Of a DNA stretch of 64,000 nucleotides, positions 21,188-30,292 are shown one piece after another. The notes below the pieces were generated by a model. That model made no database searches and was not told the DNA's origin. It saw only the letters and a program-made list of their open reading frames with translations. The position numbers and the translations under genes are program-made. Source of the stretch: Gemella sp. zg-570 (GTDB lineage Bacteria; Bacillota; Bacilli; Staphylococcales; Gemellaceae); assembly GCF_018866345.1 (NCBI RefSeq), contig NZ_CP076443.1, forward strand, positions 891,501 to 955,500, in the 5' to 3' direction. How positions within the stretch are numbered: the first letter of the stretch is position 1; each line of letters begins with the position of its first letter.

Positions 21188-22168
21188 TTAGTCTGCATAG
21201 TTGTCTTGAAATGCTATTTCTGGTTCTGCAAATGGTGATTCTTTTGCAAATTCCACAGCGTCGTCAATAATAGCTTTCGATGCTTCCTCAAGTTTAACTA
21301 ATTCATCTTCTGTTGCAATTGCATTTTCTAACAAGTATGATCTATATTTTGCATTTGGGTCTTTTAATTTCCACTCTGCAACTTCTTCACGACTACGATA
21401 TTTTCCTGCATCAGAAGCTGAATGTCCAAACCATCTATATGTTACAGCCTCTACTAAAACAGGTCCTTTTCCACTTCTTACATGTTCGATTGCTTCTTGT
21501 ATTCCGTCGTAGACTGCAAGAACATCATTTCCATCTCCAATGTATACTGATTTAATTCTGTATGATGCTGCACGTTCAGTTATTTTTTCTACACGCATAC
21601 ATCTTTCCTGTGCCATTGATATACCATATTTATTGTTGATAACATAGAAGATAAGTGGCAGGTCCCAGTTAGATGCCATATTTAAACATTCGTGGAAACT
21701 TCCTTCGTTGGTAGCCCCATCTCCCATACAGCAAATAACAATGTTACCAGTTTTTTTCATTTTTTGAGTAAGGGCCGCTCCAGTTGATAGACCGTGTCCT
21801 CCTCCTACGATACCGTTACAGCCCATATTGCCATTTTCTATATCATAAATATGCATAGAGCCTCCACGCCCCTTACATTGCCCAGTGGCCTTGCCTAATA
21901 TTTCTGCCATCATTCTGTCTATTTCTATACCCTTAGCAATAGTTTGGCCGTGGCCGCGGTGGTTAGAAAACATTAAGTCTTCTTTTCTAAGTGGATAAAT
22001 AGCCCCCACATTAGCTGCTTCTTCGCCTACAGAATAGTGAGTCATGCCGTGAACTAAGCCACGTGAGTAAAGCTTACTCAATTCCATATCAAAGTGTCGC
22101 ATAAGAAGCATCAGTTCATACATTTCTAAATGCTCTTTTTTTGTCAAATCTTTTGATGTTTTCACCAT
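21188..22168 (-). CDS. pdhA: 2-oxoacid dehydrogenase E1 component, alpha subunit
   Basis: This 326-residue TPP-binding subunit decarboxylates the 2-oxoacid and reduces the lipoyl group. The TPP motif is clear: GDGATNEGSFHECLNMAS ending with FYVINN. RGHGQTIAKG and RYRS-type phospholoop residues (KYRSREEVAEW) are also present. It is the first gene of the operon, preceded by GGAGGT and a perfect consensus promoter. The short N-terminus is closer to the acetoin-type enzymes, but streptococcal-type pyruvate dehydrogenases look the same, so the substrate remains open. Confidence 0.94.
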   Translation of the reverse strand: MVKTSKDLTKKEHLEMYELMLLMRHFDMELSKLYSRGLVHGMTHYSVGEEAANVGAIYPLRKEDLMFSNHRGHGQTIAKGIEIDRMMAEILGKATGQCKGRGGSMHIYDIENGNMGCNGIVGGGHGLSTGAALTQKMKKTGNIVICCMGDGATNEGSFHECLNMASNWDLPLIFYVINNKYGISMAQERCMRVEKITERAASYRIKSVYIGDGNDVLAVYDGIQEAIEHVRSGKGPVLVEAVTYRWFGHSASDAGKYRSREEVAEWKLKDPNAKYRSYLLENAIATEDELVKLEEASKAIIDDAVEFAKESPFAEPEIAFQDNYAD

Positions 22169-22215
22169 AAATTACCTCCATAACTATATGTATAAAATAC
22201 TTTACTTGATATCTT

Positions 22216-22244
22216 ATTATACATATAAAAATTATAAATGTCAA
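22216..22244 (-). promoter_or_regulatory. Promoter of the pdh operon
   Basis: Perfect sigma-A elements on the minus strand: TTGACA (22239-22244), 17 bp, TATAAT (22216-22221). It lies about 48 bp before the pdhA start and gives a short leader. Confidence 0.85.
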
Positions 22245-22254
22245 CAAAATAAAA

Positions 22255-22267
22255 TAAAGCGTTTTAA
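22255..22267 (-). promoter_or_regulatory. Possible cre (CcpA) site upstream of the pdh promoter
   Basis: The palindromic core AAAACGCTTTA lies about 11 bp upstream of the -35 element. It resembles the centre of CcpA cre sites but lacks the full outer TG/CA, so it is a weak candidate. Confidence 0.3.
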
Positions 22268-22268
22268 T

Positions 22269-22701
22269 TTTTTATTTTAAGCTATTATTTTAAATAAAAA
22301 TCCAATTTTAAATTATAGCCTTTAATCTTAAATTTATAAAATATTCCTAATCAACTTTAAGATGATCTATACTTATTTATTATCAAATTATTATTGCTAG
22401 TAAATCTTTTTTATGTGCCTATTTTCTGAGTTTTTTCAATGTTGAACAGAAAGAATCTTCAAGATTATATTTATGCAAGTCTACTAAGGTGTATTATTAA
22501 TCAATGTATTATTAATAATTTTTCTCTATTTCCTCTTTTATAACCTGGCCTAAAACTCTCTTATAAGTCTTTTCTTTAAATTAAGTTAGGTGAGTTCATT
22601 ATTAAACAAGTTCTTATTTATAGAGGTTGTTTAGGTGCAAATAATAGCTGAAACTTTAGAAAATTTTTCCAAATAAAATTTTTAATAGTCTATATAAATA
22701 T
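22269..22701. other. AT-rich stretch with no recognisable gene
   Basis: Stops are frequent in all frames read and no ribosome site with an open frame was found. No clear hairpin terminator stands out. Confidence 0.4.
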
Positions 22702-23096
22702 TTAAACCTTAGCCTCATTGTAGCTTATTAAAGTAAAAGAAAATCCTGCTATATAGGATAATATTTTTTCACACTCTGCCCTGCTAGCTCCAAGGAATTC
22801 TCCCCTAGCTTCCTCGATATGCAACAAGACATATTAATCACCTGTTTTATGCTCAAAAACCTTAAATTCAATGTGGCTATAAGGAATTTCTAGGCTATTA
22901 TTTTTAAGATTTTTTCAGTCTTTTGCTAGATGTATACTTTATTTTTTAGCATTTTCTTTCTAATATTTACAAAAAATTCTCCATTTAATATGGAAATATT
23001 TATTATATATTTTTTATCGCTATAAGTAAAGACATATTTTAAAAGTTTTTCTTTATTTATTAACTTATTTTTAAAAATACTTTTTAAATCTACCAT
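22702..23096 (-). pseudogene. Decayed small gene resembling the MmcQ/YjbR-associated domain
   Basis: An ATG at 23096 opens MVDLKSIFKNKLINKEK followed by about 40 more residues to a stop. In another frame a coherent C-terminal part follows (with one internal TAA), including IPYSHIEFKVFEHKTGD and, after the stop, IEEARGEFLGASRAECEK. The pattern Tyr-containing strands, then TGDxYVLxHxxxARGxFxGxxRxE, recalls the domain found in Firmicutes MmcQ/YjbR-like proteins, from memory only. At least one frameshift and two stops make it a remnant. Confidence 0.45.
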
Positions 23097-23153
23097 ATTA
23101 TTTCTTTCTATAAATAAAGTTATTGAAGCTTGAGGAAATATTTTTACAAAAAA

Positions 23154-24037
23154 TTATTCTTGTAGTTCTCTTTCTTCTAATTCTTTTAATGATATGCCCT
23201 CTTTGTTTTTCCAATCTGTTCTTCCGTTAGTATTAATACCTAAAAGAAAAGAGGCGGCATAAGAGGGACTATTGAAAAGATAATTTTTTGTAATTTTCCC
23301 ACCTACAATTTCGTTATTATTTTTACACTTTAATCTCAATTCTTTAATTGTTTCTGGAATTGATTTTGCATCTATATCTTCAATCATACTTCCTGCTAAA
23401 ACGACAAAACCTTCATTAGTTTTTATACACTGGGCTTCTATTGTTTGATTAGATTTTTTAATTTTTCTTGATAGGTAGAAAACCATCTCATTCTGTTCTT
23501 GTTCTTTTTCAGATTTAAGCAGGGGAACAAATATTTTATAACCTAAAACCCCGAGAACCATTTTTGAATATTCTACAAAATCTTCGAGTTCTGATTCTTT
23601 TTCTTCCGTTACGTTGCCAGGGTTGGGGTCTTAGAATTTCTAAGTTTATACCTGTCTGTTTCAATTGCCATATTTGTAAACTTATTTTCTAGGTAACTTA
23701 TTTCGGTAGGACCAAAAGAATTATTTTGCGTTGTAAGCATAACAGCCTCAGTAAAATATGTAGCATCTTTTAAATGTTCCAACACTCTGAAAAGTACACC
23801 CTCACCATTTTTTCTTATACCTGCTTGACCTATGTAAACTTCTACCTCATCGTTATCATTTTTACCGAATAGAAAATAAACTCCACTTTGTTTTAAATCT
23901 TGTCTTTCTTTACATTTTTCTAAATAGGCTCTCGGAATTTTATAGGCAAGACCTGTCCAATTAGACAAGGTACATTTTATTCTTCCAGTAACTTGGCCGT
24001 CCATAAGAAAAAGATTAAAATTTTTACTTTTATTCAT
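23154..24037 (-). pseudogene. GIY-YIG nuclease-domain protein with DUF4357-like C-terminus, frameshifted
   Basis: Two open frames (24037-23609 and 23561-23154) form one gene. The first holds a GIY-YIG domain with GVYFLFG and VYIGQAG. The second ends in the region typical of DUF4357 (SPSYAASFLLG, NGRTDWKN). Adding one base at the CC near 23617 (GG to GGG on the coding strand) joins them as PTLGNVTEEKESE and gives exactly 295 codons. Such proteins are putative small nucleases of unknown role. As sequenced it is broken by one missing base. Confidence 0.8.
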
Positions 24038-24103
24038 ATAATTTCTCCATTTAATTATTTCGTAGTAGTATTATAGCAAAAAATTTAAAATGTTTGCTGA
24101 AAA

Positions 24104-24131
24104 AGAAAAACGAGCCAGCATAACTGACTCG
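24104..24131 (-). terminator. Intrinsic terminator of tig
   Basis: Stem CGAG.CAG/CTG.CTCG with one mismatch and a 5-base loop lies just after the tig stop and is followed by a T-rich run on the minus strand. Confidence 0.65.
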
Positions 24132-24162
24132 CTATTTTATTTATTTTAAGCTAATTATAAAA

Positions 24163-25437
24163 TTACTTATTATTTTCATTTAAAAATTCAACAGTTTTTT
24201 TGATAATTAGTTCTGATTTGATATCAAAGTTTGTTCCTAGATTTTTCTTAACATCTTCTGGTGTCATTGAGTTTGCGTCTGCTAAAGTTTGAATTTCTTT
24301 AGTTACATCTTCTTCTGTTACTTGAATATTTTCTACTTTTGAAACTTCATCTAAAGCGAATGATGTTTTGATTTTTCTTTCGGCCTCTTCTTTCATTTCA
24401 TCTTTTACAGCTGTTGAAGTTTTTCCTGTAAATTGCTCATAAAGTTCTACTGATAAACCTTGACGTTCAAGATTAGACTTGAAATTAGAGTACATTCCTT
24501 CTACTTCTTGGTCGATAAGTTTAGCAGGCACTTTAATTGTAGCATTTTCTACAACTTTTGCTAAGACTGCATCGGCATATGCTTTTTCTGCTGAATCAGT
24601 TTTTTCTAAGGTAATTTCTTCTTTAAGTTTAACTTTGTAGTCTGCTACATTATCAGTTAAATCTTTTGTTAAGTCTTTTACAAATTCATCTGTTAGTTCT
24701 GGTAATTTTTTCCCTTTTACATCATGAATTTTAACTTCAAATCTAGCGTCCTTTCCTGCTAAGTCTGCTACTTGGTAATTTTCTGGGAATGTTACATTTA
24801 CATCTACATCAACTGGTGCAACTTTACCAACCAGTTGGTCTTCAAAGCCAGGAATAAATGAATTTGAACCTAATTCTAATTCGTATCCCTTAGCTTCTCC
24901 ACCTTCAAATGCTTCATCGCCAACAAATCCTTTGAAGTCTATAACTACTATATCCCCATTTTCTGAAGCTGTTTCTTTAATTTCCCATTCAGCTTGTCTT
25001 GATAAGATTTGTTCAATTCTAGCGTCCACATCAGCGTCAGTAACTTCTACTTTTTCTTTTTCTAGGCCTAGATTTTTGTACTCACCTAGTTCTACATTTG
25101 GTCTTACTGTTACAGTAGCTTCAAATGATACACCATTTTCTTTAGAAATTTCTTTAACATCTATTTCTGGCAATGCTAAAGGATTAACTTCTAAGTCTTC
25201 AATAGCTTTTTGGTATGCAGCTGGCAATAAATAATCTACTGCATCTTGGTATAAAGATTCTTCTCCGTACATTTTGTTAAATACATTTCTTGGTAATTTT
25301 CCTTTTCTAAAACCAGGTGCATTAACTCTTTTTACAACTTTTTTAAAAGCTACATCTAGTGCCTTGTTAAATTCTTCACTTGATGATGAAAATGCAACAA
25401 CTACTTGTCCATCTTCTTTTTTTAAAATTTCTGACAT
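24163..25437 (-). CDS. tig: Trigger factor
   Basis: This is the ribosome-bound chaperone and peptidyl-prolyl isomerase that meets nascent chains. At 424 residues it has normal length. The ribosome-binding loop appears as GFRKGKLPRNVFNKMYG (residues about 42-58), the FKBP-like domain is near 155-240 with DFKGFVGDEAFEGG, and the helical C-terminal arms follow. The start has GGAGG. The promoter is at 25504-25532, and the IS30 element sits only about 26 bp above its -35. Confidence 0.96.
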   Translation of the reverse strand: MSEILKKEDGQVVVAFSSSSEEFNKALDVAFKKVVKRVNAPGFRKGKLPRNVFNKMYGEESLYQDAVDYLLPAAYQKAIEDLEVNPLALPEIDVKEISKENGVSFEATVTVRPNVELGEYKNLGLEKEKVEVTDADVDARIEQILSRQAEWEIKETASENGDIVVIDFKGFVGDEAFEGGEAKGYELELGSNSFIPGFEDQLVGKVAPVDVDVNVTFPENYQVADLAGKDARFEVKIHDVKGKKLPELTDEFVKDLTKDLTDNVADYKVKLKEEITLEKTDSAEKAYADAVLAKVVENATIKVPAKLIDQEVEGMYSNFKSNLERQGLSVELYEQFTGKTSTAVKDEMKEEAERKIKTSFALDEVSKVENIQVTEEDVTKEIQTLADANSMTPEDVKKNLGTNFDIKSELIIKKTVEFLNENNK

Positions 25438-25503
25438 TTAATTTTTTCCTCCAAAAATACGTTATCAATAATATTTCGGAAAGTTCCCGAAAACTCTTGA
25501 ATT

Positions 25504-25532
25504 ATTATATATGATATGCTCTTAAAAGTCAA
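25504..25532 (-). promoter_or_regulatory. Promoter of tig
   Basis: TTGACT (25527-25532), 17 bp, TATAAT (25504-25509) on the minus strand, upstream of a leader that contains a short TTCGGG...CCGAA hairpin (about 25477-25495). Confidence 0.75.
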
Positions 25533-25543
25533 TTTTTTACAAT

Positions 25544-25558
25544 GATTTAATAAATTTA
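25544..25558. repeat. 15-bp direct repeat flanking the IS, left copy
   Basis: GATTTAATAAATTTA here recurs at 26614-26628 immediately outside the other end of the IS, which is the expected layout of a target-site duplication. Confidence 0.8.
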
Positions 25559-26613
25559 GTAAATTATATAATTAAGTTAGCCAGTGATACAAAAAAAAGC
25601 ATCTCATAGGATATACTTTTAGTAACTACAAAAAAAGGATACCAAGAGATGCAAGAACATTATAACACAAAAGGCAAACACATTACAGAAAAAGAGCGTT
25701 ATTTAATTGAAAAATGGAAAAAAGAAGGAAAAAGTAACCGAGAAATCGCTAGATTATTAGGCAAAAATCACCAAACTATTAATAACGAAATTAAACGCGG
25801 ACTGATTGATTTATCTTTTCATGGTGGCACTAAAGAATACTCTGCTCAAAAAGCACAGAATGATTATAATCATTTACGTTTAGCCGTAGGTAGAACGGAT
25901 ACGTGGACTGTAGAAAAAGAAAATGTAATCAGAGAAAAAATTATGGATAAATATTCCCCTGAAATGATTAGTCAATTACCAGATATGCCGTCTTTTACGA
26001 CAATTTACACATGGATATATAAAGGATGGATAGCAGGTATTTCACGTAAACATCTGATTTACCCTAGAAAAACTAAACCAATAAAATCAAATGAAAAACG
26101 ACCACCAAGAAAAACGAATGCCCTCTCTATTGAACAGCGACCACAAGAGATTAACGAACGAAAAGAAATTGGGCATTTTGAAATTGATTTAGTCATTTTA
26201 AACAAGAAACGTGGACAACAGTTATTGACATTAACAGACAGAAAAACACGCTATGAAATCATTCGTCTTATTCCTGATAAAACGGCCCAAAGTGTGAATA
26301 CCGCTTTGACGTCTATTCAACAAGACTATTTAATTCGCTCTTTAACAGCTGATAATGGTTCTGAATTTTTAAGACTAGACGAAGCCATCACTTGTCCTAT
26401 TTATTACGCACATCCGTTTTCTTCTTATGAACGAGGTAGTAACGAAAATGCAAATCGATTGATTAGACGATGGTTCCCAAAAGGCACAACAACCGTTACT
26501 CCTAACGAAGTAACGGCTGTTGAACAATGGATAAATCGTTATCCACGTAAATTATTTAATTATGTATGTCCTTATGACTTGCCTGAGGTGGCTAACTTAC
26601 TATTGTAATTTGC
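25559..26613 (+). mobile_element. IS30-family insertion sequence, complete
   Basis: The 1055-bp element is bounded by imperfect inverted repeats of about 25 bp: left end GTAAATTATATAATTAAGTT, right end (complement) GCAAATTACAATAGTAAGTT, both continuing into AGCC. It carries one intact transposase gene. A 15-bp direct repeat flanks it, longer than the 2-3 bp usual in IS30 but reminiscent of the long duplications reported for IS1630 of Mycoplasma fermentans. Confidence 0.85.
25649..26608 (+). CDS. IS30-family transposase
   Basis: This 319-residue DDE transposase looks intact. The N-terminal helix-turn-helix (residues about 12-52, with KSNREIARLLGKNHQTI) binds the ends, and the C-terminal catalytic core shows Asp in HFEIDLV, Asp in TADNGSEF and Glu in RGSNENANRLIRR, the IS30 signature. 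It starts at ATG after AAAGGATACC AAGAG. Its G+C and codon use look slightly higher than those of its neighbours, consistent with recent arrival. Confidence 0.95.
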   Translation: MQEHYNTKGKHITEKERYLIEKWKKEGKSNREIARLLGKNHQTINNEIKRGLIDLSFHGGTKEYSAQKAQNDYNHLRLAVGRTDTWTVEKENVIREKIMDKYSPEMISQLPDMPSFTTIYTWIYKGWIAGISRKHLIYPRKTKPIKSNEKRPPRKTNALSIEQRPQEINERKEIGHFEIDLVILNKKRGQQLLTLTDRKTRYEIIRLIPDKTAQSVNTALTSIQQDYLIRSLTADNGSEFLRLDEAITCPIYYAHPFSSYERGSNENANRLIRRWFPKGTTTVTPNEVTAVEQWINRYPRKLFNYVCPYDLPEVANLLL

Positions 26614-26628
26614 GATTTAATAAATTTA
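26614..26628. repeat. 15-bp direct repeat flanking the IS, right copy
   Basis: Identical to 25544-25558. The sequence is AT-rich and nearly palindromic, in line with IS30-type preference for symmetric targets. Confidence 0.8.
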
Positions 26629-26731
26629 TATACTTTTCATAAAAAATAAGTTATACTATATTTAATTATTTTCAAAAGAAAAATTATTTCTATGAAGATA
26701 GAAAAAATTATTAGCGTAGGAGAAATTATAT

Positions 26732-27061
26732 ATGGATCCAATTATTGAAAGAATATATAATGACACATCATTAAATTTTAGAATTATTACGGAAATAAAT
26801 GAATATCTTAATACAAAATACGATGAAGAAGCATCTTTTACATTCGCTTGTATGAAAAATGGATTAAACAGAGACCAAGCAGATGATTTATTTATGTTGT
26901 ATGCAGATATTACGGAAAAAATTTCATCTAAAGATATTCATTTAATAAATAAAGAATTATTAATAGAAAAAACTAAAGAAAAATTTCCAAATTTAAAAAA
27001 TGATTACAAAATAAAAAAAATAATAGAAAGTTTTATAAATTGTTATATTTTAGCTAAGTAA
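26732..27061 (+). CDS. Small protein of unknown function
   Basis: This 109-residue acidic/lysine-rich protein is predicted helical and soluble, without signal peptide or membrane segment. I do not recognise the family. Visible features are an N-terminal MDPIIERIYND, a segment FACMKNGLNRDQADDLFMLY and a Lys/Ile-rich C-terminus. A good TAGGAGAAA site precedes the ATG and a strong terminator follows, so it is likely a real single-gene unit. It lies just beyond the IS30 element and may have been separated from an earlier neighbour by it. Confidence 0.7.
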   Translation: MDPIIERIYNDTSLNFRIITEINEYLNTKYDEEASFTFACMKNGLNRDQADDLFMLYADITEKISSKDIHLINKELLIEKTKEKFPNLKNDYKIKKIIESFINCYILAK

Positions 27062-27068
27062 TATATTT

Positions 27069-27096
27069 AAGCTTATGTACTTATATACATAAGCTT
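27069..27096 (+). terminator. Intrinsic terminator after the 109-aa gene
   Basis: Perfect 11-bp stem AAGCTTATGTA/TACATAAGCTT with a 6-base loop followed by TTT, starting 8 bp after the stop. Confidence 0.85.
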
Positions 27097-27130
27097 TTTA
27101 ATTACAATTAAAATTTTGATGAAATACTGA

Positions 27131-27217
27131 AAATTAAAACACATCTCAATAAATGATGCTGATATTTTCTTGCGTGATTTAAGTTACAATGAAGCCCTTA
27201 TCTTTGCAAGTCAATAA
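27131..27217 (+). pseudogene. 3' remnant of an unknown gene
   Basis: A 28-codon open tail (KLKHISINDADIFLRDLSYN and so on) ends in TAA directly before a terminator hairpin, but no start or upstream coding region is present (TGA precedes it). It looks like the last codons of a gene whose body has been deleted. Confidence 0.35.
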
Positions 27218-27243
27218 AAAGAGAACCTGACGATTCTCTTTTT
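27216..27243 (+). terminator. Intrinsic terminator after the gene remnant
   Basis: Stem AAAAAGAGAA/TTCTCTTTTT with an 8-base loop and a T-run. Confidence 0.7.
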
Positions 27244-27398
27244 TTATATGGATAAACTTATCACACAAAATATTAATATCTAAATTTAAAATAATTATAT
27301 TTTTTCTAATATCTCAAAAATAAAATTATTATTTTTCTAAAATTTTATAATATAGATACAGTATTTATATTTATAAATATTGATTACCTTATTAAATC

Positions 27399-27761
27399 TT
27401 ATTTTACAGTATTTATCATTTGACTAGCTAGTGTGCGAATTTTTTGGGCTAAAAATTGTTTTAGCGTCTCATCTAATTCTAATTTTTCTAGTGCCTTTTC
27501 AAAATCTTCTGCCCAATAACGTGCTTCCTTTGCCGAGATAGGAAATATGTAATGCTTCTGTTTTAAGTTAGGCATGGAAAAAATATTTCCTGGTGCACCT
27601 AGGTACATTCTGAAAAATCTTTTTTGTTCCATTTTTACCTTCTCAAAACCGTTATGGAATAAAATATTTATTCTATCATCATTAGCAATTATTTCATCAT
27701 ATAGAATATCAATTAATAAATCAATTTTTTCATCGCCTATTTGGTCGTATAAATTCATCAT
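27399..27761 (-). CDS. Truncated haemoglobin (YjbI-like group II globin)
   Basis: This 120-residue small globin probably binds haem and oxygen or NO in the cytosol. It matches the YjbI pattern: MNLYDQIGDEKIDLLIDILYDE at the N-terminus, QKRFFRMYLGAPGN, the proximal His70 in LKQKHYIFPIS, and a C-terminal helix ending LASQMINTVK, parallel to the RHMVNQ ending of YjbI. GGGAGA precedes two adjacent ATGs; the second (27758) has better spacing. It stands alone upstream of no obvious partner. Confidence 0.85.
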   Translation of the reverse strand: MMNLYDQIGDEKIDLLIDILYDEIIANDDRINILFHNGFEKVKMEQKRFFRMYLGAPGNIFSMPNLKQKHYIFPISAKEARYWAEDFEKALEKLELDETLKQFLAQKIRTLASQMINTVK

Positions 27762-27841
27762 AATCTCCCGAGTATATTTATTTTTGCCTCTTATTATAAA
27801 ATTATGGCAAATTTATGTCAAGTTTTAGAACTTTTATAAAA

Positions 27842-29023
27842 TTATTTAGTGAGTAATTTTTTAAAGACTTGCACCTTGTCCAATTTTTCCCAAGTAAAGT
27901 CTTTATCATCACGCCCGAAATGTCCGTAAGCTGCCGTTTTACTAAAAATGGGACGACGTAAATTTAATGTTTCTATAATTCCGTTCGGTGTCAAAGTAAA
28001 GTTTTCTTTAATAACTTTTACAATATCCCCCTCGTCAACTTTAGAACTTCCAAATGAATCTATAAAAATAGAAACTGGATTTGCTACACCTATGGCATAA
28101 GCAAGCTGAACTTCTACCTTGTCGCAAACACCACTAGCCACAATATTTTTAGCAATATATCTTGCCATGTAAGCTGCTGAACGGTCTACCTTAGTTGCAT
28201 CTTTACCACTAAAAGCCCCACCACCATGGCGAGCGTAACCGCCATAAGTGTCTACAATAATTTTACGTCCTGTTAAGCCTGCGTCCCCTACTGGGCCACC
28301 AATTACAAATCGTCCAGTCGGATTAATAAAATATTTTGTATTCTCATCAAGTAAACTTTCATCAAGACAAGGTTTTATTACATACTCTTTTATATCTTTA
28401 TGAATTTGTTCTTGACTAACTTCTTCGGCGTGTTGAGTTGATACAACAACAGTGTCAATTCTCTGTGCCTTGTTATTCAAATCATATTCGACAGTTACTT
28501 GAACCTTGCCGTCTGGTTTTAAGTAAGATAAAGTTCCGTCTTTTCTAATTTCTGCAAGTTTTTTTGATAATTTATGACTTAGATGAATTGGTAGGGGCAT
28601 ATAAGACTCTGTTTCGTTGGTTGCAAAACCAAACATTAGACCCTGGTCGCCTGCACCAACTTCTTTAATAGAATTTTCTCTAGTTTCTATGGCGTCATCA
28701 ACACCCTGAGCTATATCTGGCGATTGTTTATCGAGTGCAACTAAAACTGATATTGCATCTCCTGAATAACCACTACTCGCATCCTTATAACCGATATTAT
28801 TTATCGTATCACGAACAACTTTTTGGAAGTCTACATTTGCTGTTGTTGAAATTTCTCCTATTAGGACTGCAAGCCCCGTATTAACTGCCGTTTCGCAAGC
28901 AACACGACCGTAAGGGTCTTGGGCTAAGACTGCATCTAAAACTGCATCAGACACTTGGTCTGCTATTTTGTCCGGATGTCCTTCTGTTACTGATTCTGAT
29001 GTAAATAAATATGTTTTTGCCAT
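27842..29023 (-). CDS. metK: S-adenosylmethionine synthetase
   Basis: MetK makes SAM from methionine and ATP. The 393-residue protein has the N-terminal [17 protein letters not shown], the hexapeptide GAGDQG near residue 116, and the P-loop-like [16 protein letters not shown] near 260. It is preceded by a SAM-I riboswitch with terminator (29093-29232), so high SAM should shut it down. Together with luxS it belongs to the methyl cycle. An A/T-rich TTTTTTA repeat lies between the riboswitch and the start. Confidence 0.97.
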   Translation of the reverse strand: MAKTYLFTSESVTEGHPDKIADQVSDAVLDAVLAQDPYGRVACETAVNTGLAVLIGEISTTANVDFQKVVRDTINNIGYKDASSGYSGDAISVLVALDKQSPDIAQGVDDAIETRENSIKEVGAGDQGLMFGFATNETESYMPLPIHLSHKLSKKLAEIRKDGTLSYLKPDGKVQVTVEYDLNNKAQRIDTVVVSTQHAEEVSQEQIHKDIKEYVIKPCLDESLLDENTKYFINPTGRFVIGGPVGDAGLTGRKIIVDTYGGYARHGGGAFSGKDATKVDRSAAYMARYIAKNIVASGVCDKVEVQLAYAIGVANPVSIFIDSFGSSKVDEGDIVKVIKENFTLTPNGIIETLNLRRPIFSKTAAYGHFGRDDKDFTWEKLDKVQVFKKLLTK

Positions 29024-29092
29024 TTTTCTTCCTCGCTATTAATATATTTTTTATTTTTTATTTTTTATTTTTTATTTTTTAACAAAATAAAA

Positions 29093-29232
29093 ACTCCTTT
29101 CTCGAACGTCCGAGAAAGGAGTAATTTTTTCTCATCGTTCAAAGTAAATACTTTGCTTAGGTTAGCACCTTTGTATTTTATACTAGGTTGCTGGAGTTCA
29201 TCGGGCCTTATCCCTCACTCACTCTTGATAAG
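29093..29232 (-). ncRNA. SAM-I (S-box) riboswitch with intrinsic terminator, upstream of metK
   Basis: On the minus strand the element opens with CTTATCAAGAG, followed by the S-box core with GATGAACTCCAGCAACC, AAGGTGCTAA.CC and GAACGATGAGAAAA. It ends with a 12-bp terminator stem ACTCCTTTCTCG/CGAGAAAGGAGT (29093-29122) and T-rich sequence. The arrangement is that of an OFF switch: SAM binding favours termination before metK. Confidence 0.93.
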
Positions 29233-29284
29233 TTTATTTTTATCTTTTATATTTTATTATATTAATTTTTTTTTGTCAATAAAA

Positions 29285-30274
29285 TTAATCTTGTAATGAT
29301 TGCACTGCTGTAATTAGGGCAAGTTTAATTACGTCTATTTCATCACAACCACGTGATAAATCATTTACAGGTGCATTAAGTCCTTGCAAGATTGGTCCAA
29401 TAGCTTCAAATTGTCCAAGACGTTGTGCAATTTTATAGCCGATATTTCCAGCTTCTAAACTTGGGAAAACATAAACATTTGCGTCCCCTTGAATTTCTGA
29501 ATCTGGGCATTTTAATTTTGCAACACCTGGTACAAAGGCAGCGTCAAATTGAATTTCTCCGACTACTGGTACTATTGGTGCTTTTTCTCTAAATAATTTT
29601 GTTGCTTCGGCTACTTTTTGGCTGTCTGGTGTTGACGCTGAACCTAGTGTAGAAAAACTTAGCATGGCTACTCTTGGTGTTACGTTAAAACTTTTTGCTG
29701 TTTTTGCACTTTCTACTGCAACTTCTGCTAGACCTTCTGCATCTAAAGTTGGGTTGATAGCACAGTCTGCAAATATAAATCTTGTTGCGTTACGGCTCAT
29801 AATAAAGGCTCCTGAAGTACGTTTAACTCCTGGTTTTGTTTTTATTATTTGAAGAGCTGGACGAACAGTATCTCCTGTTGAATGTGTTGCTCCCGATACA
29901 AGACCAGCAACTTTTTTCATGTATACTAGCATTGTACCGAAGTAGTTTACATCTTTTAATAATTCTCTTGCTTGTTCTTCTGTTACTTTTCCTGCTCTGC
30001 GTTCTACAAAAGCTGCAAGCATTTCATCTATTTCGTCATAGTTAAGGTGATCAATAATTTCTAAACCACTTGTTTGTAAGAATAATGAATTACCTAATTC
30101 TTTTAGTTCCTCTGGTTTACCAAGAACAACTGGTTGAAGGTGAGTAGTAAGACTTAATCTTACCGCCGCTGAAAGAATACGTTTATCATTCCCTTCTGGA
30201 AAAACTATACGAACTTTTTTGCCTTCAAGTTTTTCCTGTATTTCTTCGAACAAATCTTTTCTTGCTGTTACCAT
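29285..30274 (-). CDS. pta: Phosphate acetyltransferase
   Basis: Pta converts acetyl-CoA and phosphate to acetyl phosphate for acetate formation and ATP gain with acetate kinase, downstream of the pyruvate dehydrogenase reaction. The 329-residue short form shows KVRIVFPEGNDKRIL near residue 20, the central SGATHSTGDTVRPALQIIKT and the C-terminal GLNAPVNDLSRGC. AGGGAG precedes the ATG. It follows the epuA-like gene by 18 bp, so murA-epuA-pta could be one transcript. Confidence 0.96.
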   Translation of the reverse strand: MVTARKDLFEEIQEKLEGKKVRIVFPEGNDKRILSAAVRLSLTTHLQPVVLGKPEELKELGNSLFLQTSGLEIIDHLNYDEIDEMLAAFVERRAGKVTEEQARELLKDVNYFGTMLVYMKKVAGLVSGATHSTGDTVRPALQIIKTKPGVKRTSGAFIMSRNATRFIFADCAINPTLDAEGLAEVAVESAKTAKSFNVTPRVAMLSFSTLGSASTPDSQKVAEATKLFREKAPIVPVVGEIQFDAAFVPGVAKLKCPDSEIQGDANVYVFPSLEAGNIGYKIAQRLGQFEAIGPILQGLNAPVNDLSRGCDEIDVIKLALITAVQSLQD

Positions 30275-30292
30275 TTTAAATAACTCCCTTTT

